DNA from: Linepithema humile
Lineage: Eukaryota; Arthropoda; Insecta; Hymenoptera; Formicidae
Assembly (NCBI RefSeq): GCF_040581485.1
Contig: NC_090129.1
Coordinates: forward strand, 3,272,501 to 3,336,500
DNA length: 64,000 nucleotides
Reading direction: 5' to 3'
This document shows, piece after piece, positions 44,801 through 60,100 of this stretch; positions within the stretch are counted from its first letter, which is position 1; each line of letters begins with the position of its first letter. The notes beneath the pieces are model-generated. The model saw only the letters and a program-made list of their open reading frames with translations, ran no database searches and was not told the DNA's origin. Made by a program: the position numbers and the translations under genes.

Positions 44801-46718
44801 ATCAAATCGAGTCTTATATTAATTTTATCAGCGTGAAAACACGTGTAAATCTGCACGTATTACACGTGACAATATTTGATGTAATCTTTTTTTTTTTTTT
44901 TTTTGAGAATTTTGACCGACTCGCATATTCGCCCGTTCTCTTTCTCCATTTTCCTTCGACGAATGATAGATACATGCATGATCGTGCAATCGTGAGAATC
45001 GGTTTTCGATTGACTCGTCGACGGTGTACGGAAAGTAAAAATTCCACTTTATTGACTGAGATGTGACAAATCGCTGCTGCGTCGCGCGCAGATTTGTTTC
45101 GACGAACAGTGACAAGAACAAGTCGCTCTTGTATCGACTAACGATTTGCTTCGTTGCTGCTCGTTTTGCCCCAAGTCTCGATGATACGATTCGTCTCTCT
45201 CTCTCTCTCCCTCTCTCTTCTCGAGGCATTAATACTACATCTTACTCTGTCTACAAACTAATTTCAATTTGTATAAAAAAAATATCCAAAACGTCTCGTA
45301 CATTAATCGTATAAAATAGAAAAGCACGAACACTTCACGTATTTCATTTATCTAAGTCTAAAAATTTTTAAAAAGTTACTTTAAAGTTTTGAGAGCGTTT
45401 TCATTCTTAAATATCTGTAAAAGTGTCATCGAGCTTTGGCGGAAAACTGAATACTATCGATTTCCAGGAATGTGTTAACGTCCACTCGTGTATAAAATTT
45501 ACTCGTCGTATTGATCTCGCGGAAAAAAAAATACCGCTTTTCTTGTCACTTTTTCGTTCCGCATATATCACATTATCTATCTTCATCACTGTCCGTTTCT
45601 ATTTTCATTCTATTTTGAAAATCTTTTCTTCGCTTGCAGAAATACGTCCATACGTTTCACTGATACTTTCGTTGAACACTTAATCGTCCGCACGCAAACA
45701 CTCATTAATTAACTACGATTAACTACGTAGCCGCTAATATCATGTGTCTTTGTCTTAGTCTATCAATTTCTCTGAGTAAACCTACTTTCTACGTTTGTAA
45801 AGTGGGGTATTATGGCACACGATCGATCAATGGATCAGCGGGAAGCGAGATAAATCACGTCGTCCTGTATCTACGACTATTCCGATAGCGAATTACCCCA
45901 GTTTACGCTTCTATAGCAAATAATCGATGTCGCGATCTTTGGAATGTCGGTTTGGCCCTGCGATGGAAGTACAGTATGTATATGTAATGTCATGCGGTTG
46001 CGTAATATTGCTCTAACGTTCTCGTGGGTCCTGCAATTCCGTTTTGCTGACGCTGAAGGGTCAGCGAGTGTAAGTATCGCGCAAATATAAAAATAGCGGA
46101 AGAAACGCGAAACCGTATGCGTGTCTGTGTGCGTGTGTATGTGTGTTTTTATATGCTTGCAGCACCACGGGAACTTAAATTCTACGCTGTTTCGTCTAAG
46201 CGGCACTTAAAATGCAGCCGTGCCTCGTCTGTCCTATGTAAATGTATGTAATCTACGTACGCTAATTATACAAAATATCTAAGGTAACGCTTACGTAATC
46301 ACTAAAATCAATACCCTGTGTTTGTTTGGCACGATAATCCACTCTAGTGGCATTATCGGCGTTATTTCAATAGAATCGACGACAAAATTGATTTACATGC
46401 TCGCACACTTCGTCGGGCATCGCGTAAATAATGGAAACAAACTAAATGATGCTAAAATTGGAATTTGCCTTCCCAGTCTCGATAAAAAGTTCATAAATAT
46501 ATAAATAAAAAATTTATAATTATTATATTTATCATTAATACTATGTACCCTGCAATCGTTTCATTAAATCTAAACGTACGATGTGTTCGACGACGTTATC
46601 CAATAATTCATTTGCATTCGATGTTATGGAATGTTTGTATATGCGTACACATATATATATATTTCTATCTATGCCATGTATATGAGCGAAAATATCGCGG
46701 ACCGTCAAACATCACTAA

Positions 46719-46724
<6 letters not shown>

Positions 46725-46760
<36 letters not shown>
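46725..46760. repeat. Poly(A) tract of 36 bp
   Basis: The longest homopolymer in the window. No AATAAA just upstream and no recognisable retrocopy body. Confidence 0.9.
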
Positions 46761-46765
<5 letters not shown>

Positions 46766-49700
46766 AAAACATTCGCGATGTGTTACGTTGTGCTATTTTA
46801 GTATACTAAAACAGTTGTTCATTTAAATAATGGAACTGTTCGGATTCGCAAATACATAAAGAGAGAAACACAATGTTAAAAAATATAAAAAAAAGCTTTC
46901 GGTCAAATAAAGTATTATTTTTCGTTCTTTGTGTTTCGAGTGTCAGACGTGACGTGACATAATGATGGCAAAAACATCAGAGATTCGCGGATCGATTGAT
47001 ATTCCCGTTGCGATAAATCCGAATTACGAATATGAAACAACGCAATGTCTCGCTCCGGTTTTTCTCCGCTTGGTCGCACACGCAAGCCACTCTGCCGATT
47101 CGTAAATTGACCGCTGTGTTAATCTAAACTAACTCACGCACTTGATGGCATGCTACCAGGGACCGATGGTCGCAGTTCACGTGGCCGATTTCATGATGAT
47201 TAACTGCTTCCGCTCTGAATACCGTTTTGCGTGGAGAATAATGCGCGTCACAAAACAGCGTCGGAATTAACGCGGCTCTCGACATAAACTATTAATAACG
47301 CCGATAACATTGTACATAATCCAATAATATGCGACTGCGCGATAAAGAATCGCAGCAGAGCGCTTTCACGACACTTTCGTTTCCACATCGCATAATCATA
47401 ATTTCTTCTCACAAAACGCGCCTCTTATCGCGAGTTATTTTTACCGACTTGCTTTATTCAACGCACTTTCCTCCGCGCGAGCGGTTGTTTTACTCCTCGC
47501 GGCTTTCTTCGCCGCCAAGTAAGAAAACGGGTCGGCGATGATAAGAGAAAGGGGGGACTTTGCTTCGGCTCGAAGAGAGGAACAACAGAAGAAAAATTGG
47601 TTGTGTGAGAGAAACTGAGGAGGGGCTGAGGTGAGCGCGATGTTTCTCTCCCGGGTGACAGAGAAAAGATGAGTACGTGAAAAAAAAGGGGGGGGAAAAA
47701 AAAGATTATATAATAATATGTATATAAATGTGTAACAGGAGAGACAGTCTTTAATCCCGAGCTGGCTGAACGACGAGCAATTAGTTGTATGTAAATAAAA
47801 TATTCTGGACCACCCACCTTGCTCTTCTGCCGGGATCATCGAGTGCCCTATATAAAGAAGAGACGCGAGAGATCCCGTTCTTTTTTCTTTTCTTTTTTTG
47901 CGCGCTCGGCGAGACTTCTTGCCGAGCGCCCCGTTTAGGGTCAGTGTTGGACCTGTGTCACGCAGGATCCATCACGGTGACCGGAAACCCGACACACGAG
48001 CATCACGAGCGCTGCTTCGTGTCGCTTTCGCGCGGGGACGCGACTCGAATGAACGGAGACGACTCTGGATGACGATGAGTTGACAATTTTCAAGATTTGT
48101 CGTTTCCGAAAAATAATCATACTTTGAACTAATTCATCATTAACTAGCGTAACGTCAAATTTGTGAATGTATTTGCTATTGTTTTTCACTCGTTTAAAAA
48201 ACTCGATCGATTGAAATTGAATTTGATCGAAAGAATAATTGGCATCCTACGTCACTGGACAATCTCGTAATATACGTAATTTATTCAACAGCAGAAACTT
48301 CAATTAGCTTCGCGCGGAATTAGATTAGCAAATTAATCGGATTGTCTGAAAATCGATATTTTGACACACTGTATAATTTTTACGAGAAATTATTTTCGTC
48401 GACTCCGTCCATTCGACGGCGCGTCTCGACTTGAAATCGCGATGGAGGCTATTCCGCCGATTCGACATGTGTCGAAGCGTAAACGAAAAAACAAGGACCT
48501 TCGTCCCTCCTCTGTGTGGCTAATACGTGGCTATTCGTTTTGGCTTGGTCGTGGTGTGTGGCGGCTGTTGGAAAGACACTTTTAAATAAATACGTTATCT
48601 CGAAAAAGTGTTTCGCGCGACAAGAGTGTACTGGTGATCCGCGCGCTCACAACGAGACGAGGGAGCGCGGGGGTCCGTTATTGTCGTCATTGTCGTTGCC
48701 TGCTTGGTCGTTGCCTTCAGGAGAAACCGTGACAGTTTTCACGGAACTCGAAGTAGAGATTCAGCAGTGCCGGTTCCGGCACGTCGTGGAAGCACCTACC
48801 CTCTGGCCATTGTACGCACACTGCAACAAAACAGAAAACGGACGTTATTACACAGCGATTCTTTTCGCAACAACGAACGAGATTTATATTCGGTAAAACT
48901 CGGCGTCGCGGGCGCAGCGGCTACTGTTCTTTAATTTGATTTCGCGATTACAGCGGTGTTCTTTATTTCATTACGGACGCGCGAGGATCGCCGGTGATGC
49001 AGCTACCGCATTTGTCGCACGACCGGCGAAGATAATTAATAGGGTATTTAGGTGGCGCTGGCAATTACCTGGCGTAACGCGGTAACGGAACGGCATATAT
49101 AGGGCAGATGGTTATTTGAATTAAGCCGAAAATACCGTGTCACCGTTAATAGTCTGCTAATTAAGCGCGCGGGTTGCTTCGTTATACAAAATATTCTGCT
49201 ATAAAATAACGCGATCGACGGAACCGTATATAATTTTTTAACGCCACGCGTGACGTTATCGCGCTTTTGTGTATAAATTATTGTGTAATTAAATCGTTTC
49301 TTTCTACAGTAAATTGTATAATTTAATATTAATAACATGAAGAATGTGTAAAAACAGTTTGGCTAATTAATGCCAATTTGAACTAAATAAGGTAATTTTA
49401 TGCGGGCGATTATCTTGCAGCTGTGATTAAAACGCTTGTTTTCATCCTGTACAAAACTGCACTAATAATCGCTGGGCGTGGTTGATTGATTGCCGCTAAG
49501 GTTTTAGGGCTCAAGGTTGCCACAAGCTCATTCTTCTCACAAGCGTAAATTCTTCGTAAAATTAGTTCTCGGAAGAGAAGGTTTTTGCGTTATAATAAAT
49601 TATCCGCATGTTTAGATGAAAAAGGATGATAATTTCCATGTTAATTCCTGCATGTTGCAAAAAAAAGGAGAGAGAGATAAAAGAGAATCATATATTTTTT

Positions 49701-49980
49701 GACAGAAAATCGATAAACGTTGAATGTCGGTTAATATTTAACGTCAAATATTAAATCGAGACAAGTCAGTAATTGACAAATACTTTATCACGTTAATATC
49801 CGCTGCTGTGCAATTATTTGCACAAGTGACATATCCTTTTTACACAAAGATATTAATTGTATGAGACAATATTACAGATTCGACTATCGCCGTTTCATCG
49901 CGGTGACACTAATCTTCAGACGAACGAAGAATACGCAATACGGATGAAAAAAAATTTAATGTTCGAAGGGATAATCAGTC

Positions 49981-49988
49981 TCTCTTTT

Positions 49989-50022
<34 letters not shown>
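49981..50022. repeat. (TC)n microsatellite
   Basis: TC dinucleotides preceded by imperfect T-rich repeats. Confidence 0.9.
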
Positions 50023-50027
<5 letters not shown>

Positions 50028-50687
50028 AATTGACCGCAGGAATTATGTAACAAGAAGATTGGCTCCGTCGAACGATCGTGAACTATCGGCGGCGCACTTT
50101 CCTCGTCTTATAAAACCCGAGATTGCAATTTTCTTTAGCGAAAGCACGTTCTGATTTTGTTCCCGCCGAGAGATGAATAAGGCGGCATCGACGAAGTTTG
50201 GTGCCGAGCGGGTGATTTATGGATCGTTCTTTTTTTTTCATAATTATGCGCATAAAGATATCTTTAAAATCGAATCACTTTTACAAAGTCAAAAAAATAT
50301 GCGCCCGCACGAATCGCAAAATTTCCTTTTATAATGTCAACGATAACGAGACGGGAGACGAGATCGTGTGAGAATTTTGCGAGCTCTACCGACGTTTGCT
50401 TGCGTTCCGCGCGCATCAATTATTACACAGTTTCATGAAATCCAGAGATTTCTGATTAATTGGTAACTTAATGCCCTTGTATAATTAATTGTGAAGCGGT
50501 TCGATACTATCAATCTCTGTACGTGCTACGTCAGAACAATCAATACGTTCATTATTGTTTAAATAAATTAGATCAAATAATCTCGATGAATATAAATCCT
50601 TAATATAGATGAGATATATTTGAGCAAATACAATCTGATATGACGCATAGAAGCAAGAATCGGTCCATGATTTGCGCTCAGCCTGAT

Positions 50688-51148
50688 GACGCATTAATGA
50701 CGCGTAATCTACATGTTAATGGAATTTTAAAAATATATATCGCCTGTGTATTGAAAAATTTCAATTAACATAATCAAGTATGCAATTTCAACACATAAAT
50801 ACTTAAAAAAGATGTACAATAATTCTGGACATGTAAAACGCCCTTCAGCGCCAACATCCGCGTTGATCCATCGACGTTGATTAGCGCGACGGCGCATTAA
50901 TGACGCGTGATCTACATGCTAATGAGATTCCACGAAGTGTACAGGTCGCACAAAAAAATTTGACCGAAGCGATTACGCAGTTTCAACCGTAAGTACAGCC
51001 GCGCGGAAATACAAGAGGAATAAAGCACGGGGATAATTTCGGGTTTGCGAAGTCCTTGGACGCCGCGCGTCTCGCCACTCCGTCGGTCCACCGACGGCTG
51101 GTCAGCGCGGCGGCGCATTAATGACGCGTGATCTACGTGCGCGTAATG
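50688..51148. repeat. Three copies of a 34-bp motif in degenerate about 200-220 bp repeats
   Basis: GCATTAATGACGCG(T)RATCTAC recurs at 50691, 50893 and 51115, spaced 202 and 222 bp. The flanks just before the second and third copies are also similar (GCGCGACGGCGC and GCGCGGCGGCGC). The core contains ATTAAT, ACGCGT and TAAT-type homeodomain half-sites. No ORF. It could be a decayed tandem duplication or a regulatory repeat. Confidence 0.7.
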
Positions 51149-54108
51149 GGGCGCGATTTCGCGTTTGCCCAGCGGCGGCCGTGGGCTCTGACGGACGCGA
51201 ATACCAGCGGCGGGATTGATCGTGCGATCGCGTGCCTCGCGGCTGTATCTCCGGCAAAGCAGCTGTAATGAAACGGAAGGTGGCGAATTACTCGTCCTTC
51301 GCCCCCCCCCCCCCTCTGTCCGTCCCACTCCGTCCCCTATCGCGACTGCCGACGGGCGGGATATCCGCGCGGATGACCCATAAGCGAGACACCGGATGCG
51401 TCACCGGCTGTATCCATGTTGGATTTAACCACCCTTCTCCTCCTCCCCTCAATCTTTTGATTTTTCGCGAAATCACGCGGTACGATAAAAGCGGAAACGA
51501 ACAATCGGATTGACGGCCCTCTGAGAGCAGCGCGCCTTTGAATCGAGCAAAATTGATTTCGAACAGAATTGGACAATAGCAGAGCGAGCCGTAATTCGCG
51601 ATTATCGAAATTGCCGCGTTCCCGAAATTGAGGAAGTTGAAAACTCGCATAAATGCAGACTGCGCGCGAAATAAAGTGTGCAACGGTATTATTATATCTG
51701 ACAAATATATATTTCATCCGGATTTTGTTTAGAGAGATTATTATCGTAGGCAGATTACTATCGCAAATCCAAGCATGCGTTCGCGCGTTCCTACGTTTTT
51801 AATTAAAAACACACAGTTTTTAATTAAAATTTTATAGAATAATTTGTTGTTCATATTAAATCTAACTCGTGTACTACGCTTTTTAGAATAAACGGAGTAA
51901 AGCTCGTTTGAACATAATAAAAACTTTTTTTAATAAAAAAAAAAGTAAGCGCGTAGGCAAACTTCTGTTCATTCGCTTTGCCTGCGAAAAATGCCTAGTA
52001 GCACTCATAGTTTCAGATTTAATACTTACGATACACTAATTTCTTGCTTCTAAGATTCTGCAAGTTTTATTTGCGAAAAATTAGCTCAAATTTACACGTC
52101 AAGTTTCTGCAAAAATATTATTGCGCAACACAGCGACATAATACATTCCCACCGAAGGAGTAAGATACGTCAAGTAAAAAAAACCAAGTGAGAAAAATAG
52201 TCGATGGAAGGAACAACGACGTTGTTTTTTCAAGATCCGAACACTTGCTACGTGTTATTTCGCCGTTCAGAATTTCCGATCCACCTCACGCGTTCACGTG
52301 AATGGTTCAGCAAACTTCATCGATTCATGTCGCACGCGCATATGAGAAAACAGAGACGAGGCAAATTTAATAAAAATGAAACTACGACAGAAGATAATAG
52401 CGAAAAATAAAAATAAATATATGGAGAACGTTTCGCATTGCATAATCACTTCAACCTTGTAAAATAGTTTCGTTAAAATTTCAAAAATTCTGCATAAAAA
52501 TTATAGAATATATAGAATTATACAAAAAATTGTGAAAGAAAAAAGGATTTATCGGATTGCGGAATAATATAAAAATTAAAATAATAAAATAATAGAATAA
52601 CGTAGAATATAAAATTACAGAATAGTAGAAAAAAAAATGTAAAAAATCCATTTTTTAATTCTACAATATTTATTTTTAACAACTTCATAAATTACTGACC
52701 GATATTCAACTATCGTTTACATAAAGAAGTTCAGGAATGCGGAAAATAGCTAGTTTCGTCTTGCACGTCCATTCACCCGCATTGATATGCTTGCTATCGT
52801 GGGGTGCCTATTCATTTGCCAGCATGTAGCTACTCGAGGCGAAAGTGCAATCGCGTTTTGCGGAGTGGCAGTCGTGTCGAAGAAATCTGCATTTTCGCCC
52901 TATCTTTACTGCCGTTTGCGGCGACAGCCGTACAATGCGATTTCGCCCAATATTTCGGTATCTCGAGTCGGCGCATCTTTAGAGATGACGCGAGACCCGT
53001 GAAAATAGACGCGGCCGTTCCCACTTCCGCGCGCGATATACCTCTTTACAAGGCACGATCTTCTTCGGAACCGCGCGCGCGCGCGGTTTATTTATCGGGC
53101 GTATTCGCGACGCGGACAATGGCTGCACGCTTTGCATAAAACTTATCGGATTTCGCGACGCGACGACGAGCGGGCGCATCGAAAATATATCATGCAAATA
53201 TTACGCAAACACGTTGCGCGGTGGCGCGTGAAATTCCGTCCGCACGTCTCTCCCCCGTCGCGACCCTTTGTGCGCTTCTCGTTTCGCGAATTTCTCGCGC
53301 GAAAATGCCGACGCGCATATAAAACACGCTGTAATTCCATTAAACCCTCCGCTTCCGGTATTAACCGCCGGCACGACGATGGCGGCTGAGCACGGCGGAA
53401 ATAAAAATAATAAAAATTTAATAAAAGCTTCGCGCGCGCCCGGTCAAACTTCTCCTTTTCGCGCACTTGTGCGCGCATCTTGCCGATGTGTCGGCAAACA
53501 TCCCGAGAGCAAATAAGCGCTCGAAAAGTTCGGAAAAAAGTATGCGACCTAATCGCAAATAATCGCGACCAGTTCTCTTTTCGCTAAAAGCGTTCTTCGT
53601 TTCAACGATATCGCCCGCCCCGCTTTGTAGGCGCTGCTGCAGCGGTAAATCGGATTGAAAGAAAGGCGCATTCGTGCTCGTCAGATAATAGTAATCCTAT
53701 TATCAAGGCAAAGGAAAGAAGAGGAACGATCTCTCCAATCTTGGTCAGAAATTTCTTTTCACAGCGAAATATTTCGCTGGGTCTTACCGGGAAGAATAAT
53801 GATAAAGAAAAAGAGAATACACTAACAATAACGAAATTATACCGAGCGCTAAGCTAACAGCGGCAACAATGGAAACAATGTACAAAAGCGGAGGAAAGGA
53901 GAGGAAGATTCCTCGATACAATTTCGAAATGGGTTCGAATGAAGTTTGCGGCGGAGCGGAGTTCGAGCGCACTGAAGAGAAAAATTTCTTCCCGCGGAAG
54001 TGAGATATCTCGATGCGTAGCGCTCGTTGCGGCGTGCTTTTCCTCGCCGCGGGAGGACATGTAAGTGCAGCGAAGAAGGGAATGTGTAACGTTTCGCGAG
54101 AAATGAAA

Positions 54109-54160
<52 letters not shown>

Positions 54161-57100
54161 CCGCGCCACGCGAGCGCAAGTGTATGCATGCCGTGCGGCA
54201 GGACGTTATTTACGCGACAATTAATGAGCAGCGACTTTGCGTAAATTATGGATATCACGTACCGCATGTACCGGGTGTTCTCACGGAACCCTCACAGCTG
54301 GACGAAGACGGCGGAAGCGTCGTAAAGCGCGGTCGAGCCCGGCGAAGGAAGAGAGTGCACCGCTGCTAAACGGCGGAAGGGAAGATAAAGCGCAGTGCGA
54401 AATGTTGGGTGTGTAATCTTGACGAATGAGTTCGCGATGGTTATAAAAATATTCTGCCCTTACAATTCTGCTACCACGGATAACGGAACCATTAATTTAG
54501 CGCGATGCTAAAAAGGCGTGACCGCCAAAAATTTATCGACACACACACTTTCAAATATATAGCTACACTGTTAAACGATTTGGTAAATTTACATAATCGA
54601 TGGATATAAGAATTTATAATTAACAAGGCCACGTAATTTTACAAAAATTATCTGGATTTATCTCTTATTGCAAATATATATTTTTTTATTTGATATGAAT
54701 TTTATTTGCAAGTCGTAAATTAGCATACGTACGAAAATATTTATATATCTATAATAATTGCTCCCGTAATTATTGTTATAATTATACTATAATAGATGTA
54801 ATTTTGTTTGAAGTGCAGCTCTGTTGTTTTTTGTGGATATTTTATGCATCGCGTTGTTTGATTTGCAAAGTTTCGAATTTATGTAAAAATTAATAAATAT
54901 ATTTTTAATATCAAAAAGTTATTTATGTTTCCCCGAAAGTTGATTTAATGAAAGCATCATGCGATTTATATTATATATATGCGGTGATAAAATGTGAAAA
55001 AAATATTTCACATGTTATAAAAATATACAAATATGTTTTTTTTTTTCCAACTAGAAAGCATTTTTGGTCAACAGTTAAAATATTTTGCGATATATATTTT
55101 CTTAGAATTAATCCAGTTACTAAAAATATTTCAAACGCGTAAATTTTGTATGCGCCGGGTTAAGCGAATCGAGGGGCCGAGTCACTTAAAAGAAAGTGGG
55201 ACGAACGACGGGGCAGGTATGCAATTTTTATAACTCCGGTTCTCGCGAGTAAATCCTGTCGATCCGGGACATATACAAGGGTGGAGAAACGTGTACCAGC
55301 GGGGTGGAAAGCGGGTCGACAGGGTCGTGCGCGGCGCAGTCCTCGTCCGGTCTCCTTTCAGCGTTATTTACACACATGGCACATTAACGGAGAAGTATGG
55401 CGAGAAGAAAGAGCCCACGTGGCCCGGAGCGAAATAAATTTGCGACTTTGCACTTACGGCAACGGCGCATGCGGTACATTGCACAGGCGAAATAAGTAGG
55501 AGCGTTATTCACAAAGAGAGATACGCAATTGTTAAAATTGCTACTTTATATATTGAAAGAACGAAAATAGCCTTCCGTAGAACGCTACACAGTACTTTCA
55601 TGTTGAACTCAAATCCTATCGGCTATATTAAAGTCGTTAATCAGTAAAATGTTCCGCAGTCCCTTCTGCGTTCCAACAAGTTAGAAATAATGACTTATTT
55701 TCCGAGATATATGGTTTCCGAGCGAAGATTAATGATTCTATAATGAGGAGAATCGCCGCGGCTATATTTGCCGCCGAACAAATTTCTCTATAATTAGACA
55801 CGCGCCACTTTTGCAATCGGGTCAGTTCGGAGTTAGCGATGCGCGCATTTTAACTGCATTATTACAGCTTGTAATAAACTCCGTGACACATTAATTATTT
55901 TCGAATGCCATAAACTGAAAATTATTAAAGCGCATTAACGTGCAAATTACATGGAATTGTATGCATTTACAATCGCGTTACAGTGAGCGAAAGTCTTGTG
56001 TGTGTGTCCCGTTAATTTCTTCCTTTATACTATAAAAACGAAAATAATGCAGCGAAACATCTAATTACACACATATACATATTTATTTCACCTAACGTTG
56101 GCACCGAATCTAGGCGTGCATACATTTCCCTTCCGATATTATTAGCATTTGAAAGGGCACGGTAAAAGTTCGCGGAATAAAACTTAAATGTCGCTTTTAT
56201 CATTTATCTCACGTCTCGTGCTGACTTTCCAGTTGTAATGTAAAACGCAAGAAGGATTCGTGCAAAGCCTTTCACGGCGATTAATGTCTCTATTGTGTTT
56301 AGCGACTCCGCCGGTTCGCCTTGAATTTAACCGCAATTATATATATGCGCTTTATATAAAAATTTCTTTTCAAATTATCTCACTAAATTCTTGCCGCTTA
56401 AAAGCCAGAATTGAAATTTTCCAAAGTAACAAGAGACACGCCGTTGCAACGTCGTTATAACGCGGCGGCTGTCAAACGCGAGAGACGATCAAGAGGTGCA
56501 AGATGTCTCGGACAAATACGCTTTATCGAATCGACAGTTGTCGAATCGGTTATTAGAGAGGCGTCGCGGCCACACACGTGGGCACCTGTACGCGTCAAAT
56601 GGTCCGAATTGATCTTAACGTCTCTCCGGGCGCGCGCTGAGGGCGCGAGCCTTAGCATTCCGATAATTGCACGTCGCGTGCGTGGGTACATGGTTAAACC
56701 TCGCGCACACAGCCCGTCACTCGATAGGACGTTGCCTCGACGTTGGCGAGAAGCAATCCGGCCGCTGGACGCGAAGTCCTGTTGATTCGGTCGCAATTAA
56801 ACCGCAATTGGGACGCCGAAACACGAACGCATGAGCGATGTCAACGTGATGAAATCGGTAATCCGAGATAGCGGATATTTTTACATTTTTTTCTAATTAA
56901 AATTTATAATTAGATTTATCGCAGAGATAAATTTAATTTAATTCTGATTAATCAATTGACCTTTTGACAAATCAACAGTACTTATAGAATAATATTTTAA
57001 CAAATATCGTAATTTTTCACGAGAATTATTTATATTTTTAAAACTTGGCAAAAATCATGGAGAAAAAAATTTGAATGGTGAATTTTAAACGGTTGTGTGT

Positions 57101-60100
57101 GTGTTATGTGAAAAATATTTAGAAAAATAAAATAACATTGTAAAGTAAAGTGAAAACAATCAAAAATAGAGCTATATTTTTCAGTTATATTATTCTGTGT
57201 GTGCGACGCCGTCCAAATAAAACAATATAAAATATCTATTTAGAAAATTAAAGTAAAAATTTAATAATATATTACATTAAAACTATTCAAGCTAATTAAT
57301 AACTTAAATTTCAGAAGCAGCCTCATAAAGAAAGGTGGAGAAATGCACGAGAAGTGTAATTGCCGTTCTATAATTATACTTTTCACGTAGTCCTTCAATT
57401 CATATTCATGCTATCACATCGATTTATCCATCTGTGTCCTCTAGCACGTGTTCGACCGGAATCATGAATAGCAACTATAATTAAACGAACAATGCCGGCG
57501 TCATTCGGCGTCCTTTGCAGACTCGAAAGTGGTGACCAGAATTACATTCATGTTAGGAAACACTTGGCAACGCGCGTTCGATCATTACTGTTTTAAGTGC
57601 CGATTATTTATAACCCCGACTAGCCTTGTCGCTTCGACCCGGCCGGTGCAGAGGTCGTCGTAAATCTCGGCTAACCCTCTTAGAGAAAACAGACGAGATT
57701 CGTCAAGATACGCGATATATGGCGGAGTCGTGACGAAGATGACGAAGATAAGTTGCGTCGTCGACAAATTTCTAAGGACTTGATTATTCATCTTATTGTC
57801 GTTATTGATGCTCTGTTTTTTCTAAGACACTCGTTTTTTGACAGCATCTTCTATTTTTCAATTTTTCGTATATAAATGTTACGAGTTTATAGAAACTCTA
57901 CTTACACATCGCGTGTTAATACAAATAAAAAAAATTATAATAAACAATTTAGTTTCTTCACTTTAACGCAGTTAGTTATTAAAAAAAAAAAAAAAAAAAA
58001 AATAGATCGCGTTTTGAAACCGATGTAATTTTACAAATAGGTCCCGCACGAGTTTAAGATCTTTGTGAAGCTTTCAGGTATTAACCGATCCAGAGACATC
58101 TGCTAGACTGAAGGACTTTCAGAGTGTAATCAGCGAAGAGCCTATTTGAGCAGTTACGTAATACCACATATTTGCAATGTGTTCTCTTCGCAGCTGGTGG
58201 TCCGTCAGGTAATCCGGATTAAGCCGCAATTTAAATCGGCCCGTACGACCGGACCGGAGGTTAGATTTAGTTTAAAATGCCCTGGTATTACGTGTCCCGT
58301 TCGTAATGGACGTGCAGCGCGAAATACAAGCAATCTAGCAGAACAATAATATTTCGCACGAGACATTAAAGGATTAGTCTTACAGCTGTTAAAAAATTAG
58401 TGTAAACTGTAAGTTACAAATTAATAAAGTAATGCAAACAGCAAATGAGCAAACATAAATTTAATTACTCCACTTAGAACCTTTTTTACTAAATTTATTT
58501 AATTTGAAATTATTATTTTTCTCACGTTATGAAAAATAGCTCGCTTTTTCTGTTCTTTATGCCAAAAATGTTCTCTGCAGATATTCACACACGTTTTGCC
58601 GATATCTTTTCAGATTTTTGAATTTTTAAAGTATTTAAATCAAATATTTTTAAGAGAAAAATAATGTAGAATATTTGTACAATCGTGTAAAGTAGTTTTT
58701 CCATCTACGCCGAGTAAATTTCACACCACGATACAAAGCGTAAAAGAGAATCGCGGCGTTTAGAGCGCCATGCATTTCTTCCCGTCTTATTTTGCAATAA
58801 GAGAAGACTCTTGCATCTTTACGCCGCCGCGTTCCGGTAGCGCGGAATGCAATGAACGCAGAAAATGTATATTTCCCGTGCAATATTCCGGGAAAATACG
58901 CTCGACGTTTGCACAGCACAGATCGTATGTGATAGAAATGATATATGGACTGTATTTTTTTTATTATTTCATACGATGGACCGCCTGCACCTGTACGAGG
59001 CAATACGCGCGATCGGCCATTTCACGAGTCGCTTTCGAAATCGTGTGGCTGTATTTTTCTATCGTGTGTTTCTGCTGCGTTTCGTAAAACTTCAATTTCA
59101 CGCATCAAATACCCGCGGGCATAATTCATATCGGGTACAATATAATCTGACTATAATCTAAGGGAATTGAGAAAAAAGAAATTGTCTCGATTTCGCTTAT
59201 CTGGCTTGCGCACAAAATGTTTCATGCTGTGCAATTTAAAGATAATTAAGGAAAGAAATACTATAAAAAATTCTTATACCTTGAAAAATTGTATAAAAAA
59301 AATTACATAATCAGTACAAGAATGATAATTAGATAAGAATAATTTTAGTATCTAATCAAATTGTATTCGCTCAAATTTATGGCTCTTCTTTAATACTTTT
59401 ACGAAATATACAACTCGGTAATCCGACGCGAAGCGCCCTATATACAATGTTCGAGCCCTAATGGATCCCTGTCGCAGCTTGAGGCGCTTAATACTTAAGC
59501 GCCTCGGAAAATCTCGGAGGGGCGAAAGTTGCGAAGGAATAAAAGTGATAAGAAAGTTTCGACATACCGTTCGGCACCGTCGGAGGTTTTTTTGTCTGTA
59601 CCCTCGCTGTTGCGTTGTTCACCTGTCAAGTTAAGAAGAATCATTAGAACAACTGAAACTTTCTTCCGACACGCGGAAGATTTCCATCTTCTAACATCAC
59701 TCCAACTCCAGGATCCGCGCGTGGCCATTGAAGATCACGTGTCTTTAAGCGTCATTCAGTCATAATTACCGACCGTGAAACGTAAAAAAAAAATTTAGAA
59801 AGTTATGATCAATCGACGATTAATCGAATTCAAGAAGTCTGAAGGTAATTTTCCACTTTTCGAGATAATTTTTCACATTGAAATAATTATATTGCAGAAA
59901 TAATTTCGATTAAAACTTTGGCAACGTGAACGTGTCGTAATAACTAGTCTTTATAATAAGTATCAGAAACTAATAACGAAACAAATTCTAGCCGCAGTTG
60001 TAATTGCGAATGGAAATTTCTGAATCGAATAAAATGTGAGAAACTTTGACAATTTTACGGGCCGCGCGCGGATCCTGTAATCAAATATGCGTTGCTCGAT

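Larger units (their letters stand above)
38930..50687. other. Intron or intergenic sequence, simple-repeat rich, no gene recognised
   Basis: Holds several microsatellites: (GAC)n 39207-39241, TA repeats at about 40925-40995 and 41235-41280, GT at 41838-41876, poly-T 44887-44904, poly-A 46725-46760 and TC at about 49981-50022. Minus-strand frames at 42439-43186 and a plus-strand frame at 48516-48896 are open without a known domain. Nothing was confirmed as a gene. Confidence 0.5.

Noticed and set aside
46543..46809. Retrocopy suggested by the 36-bp poly(A)
   Set aside because: No poly(A) signal upstream, no recognisable gene body and no target duplication seen.
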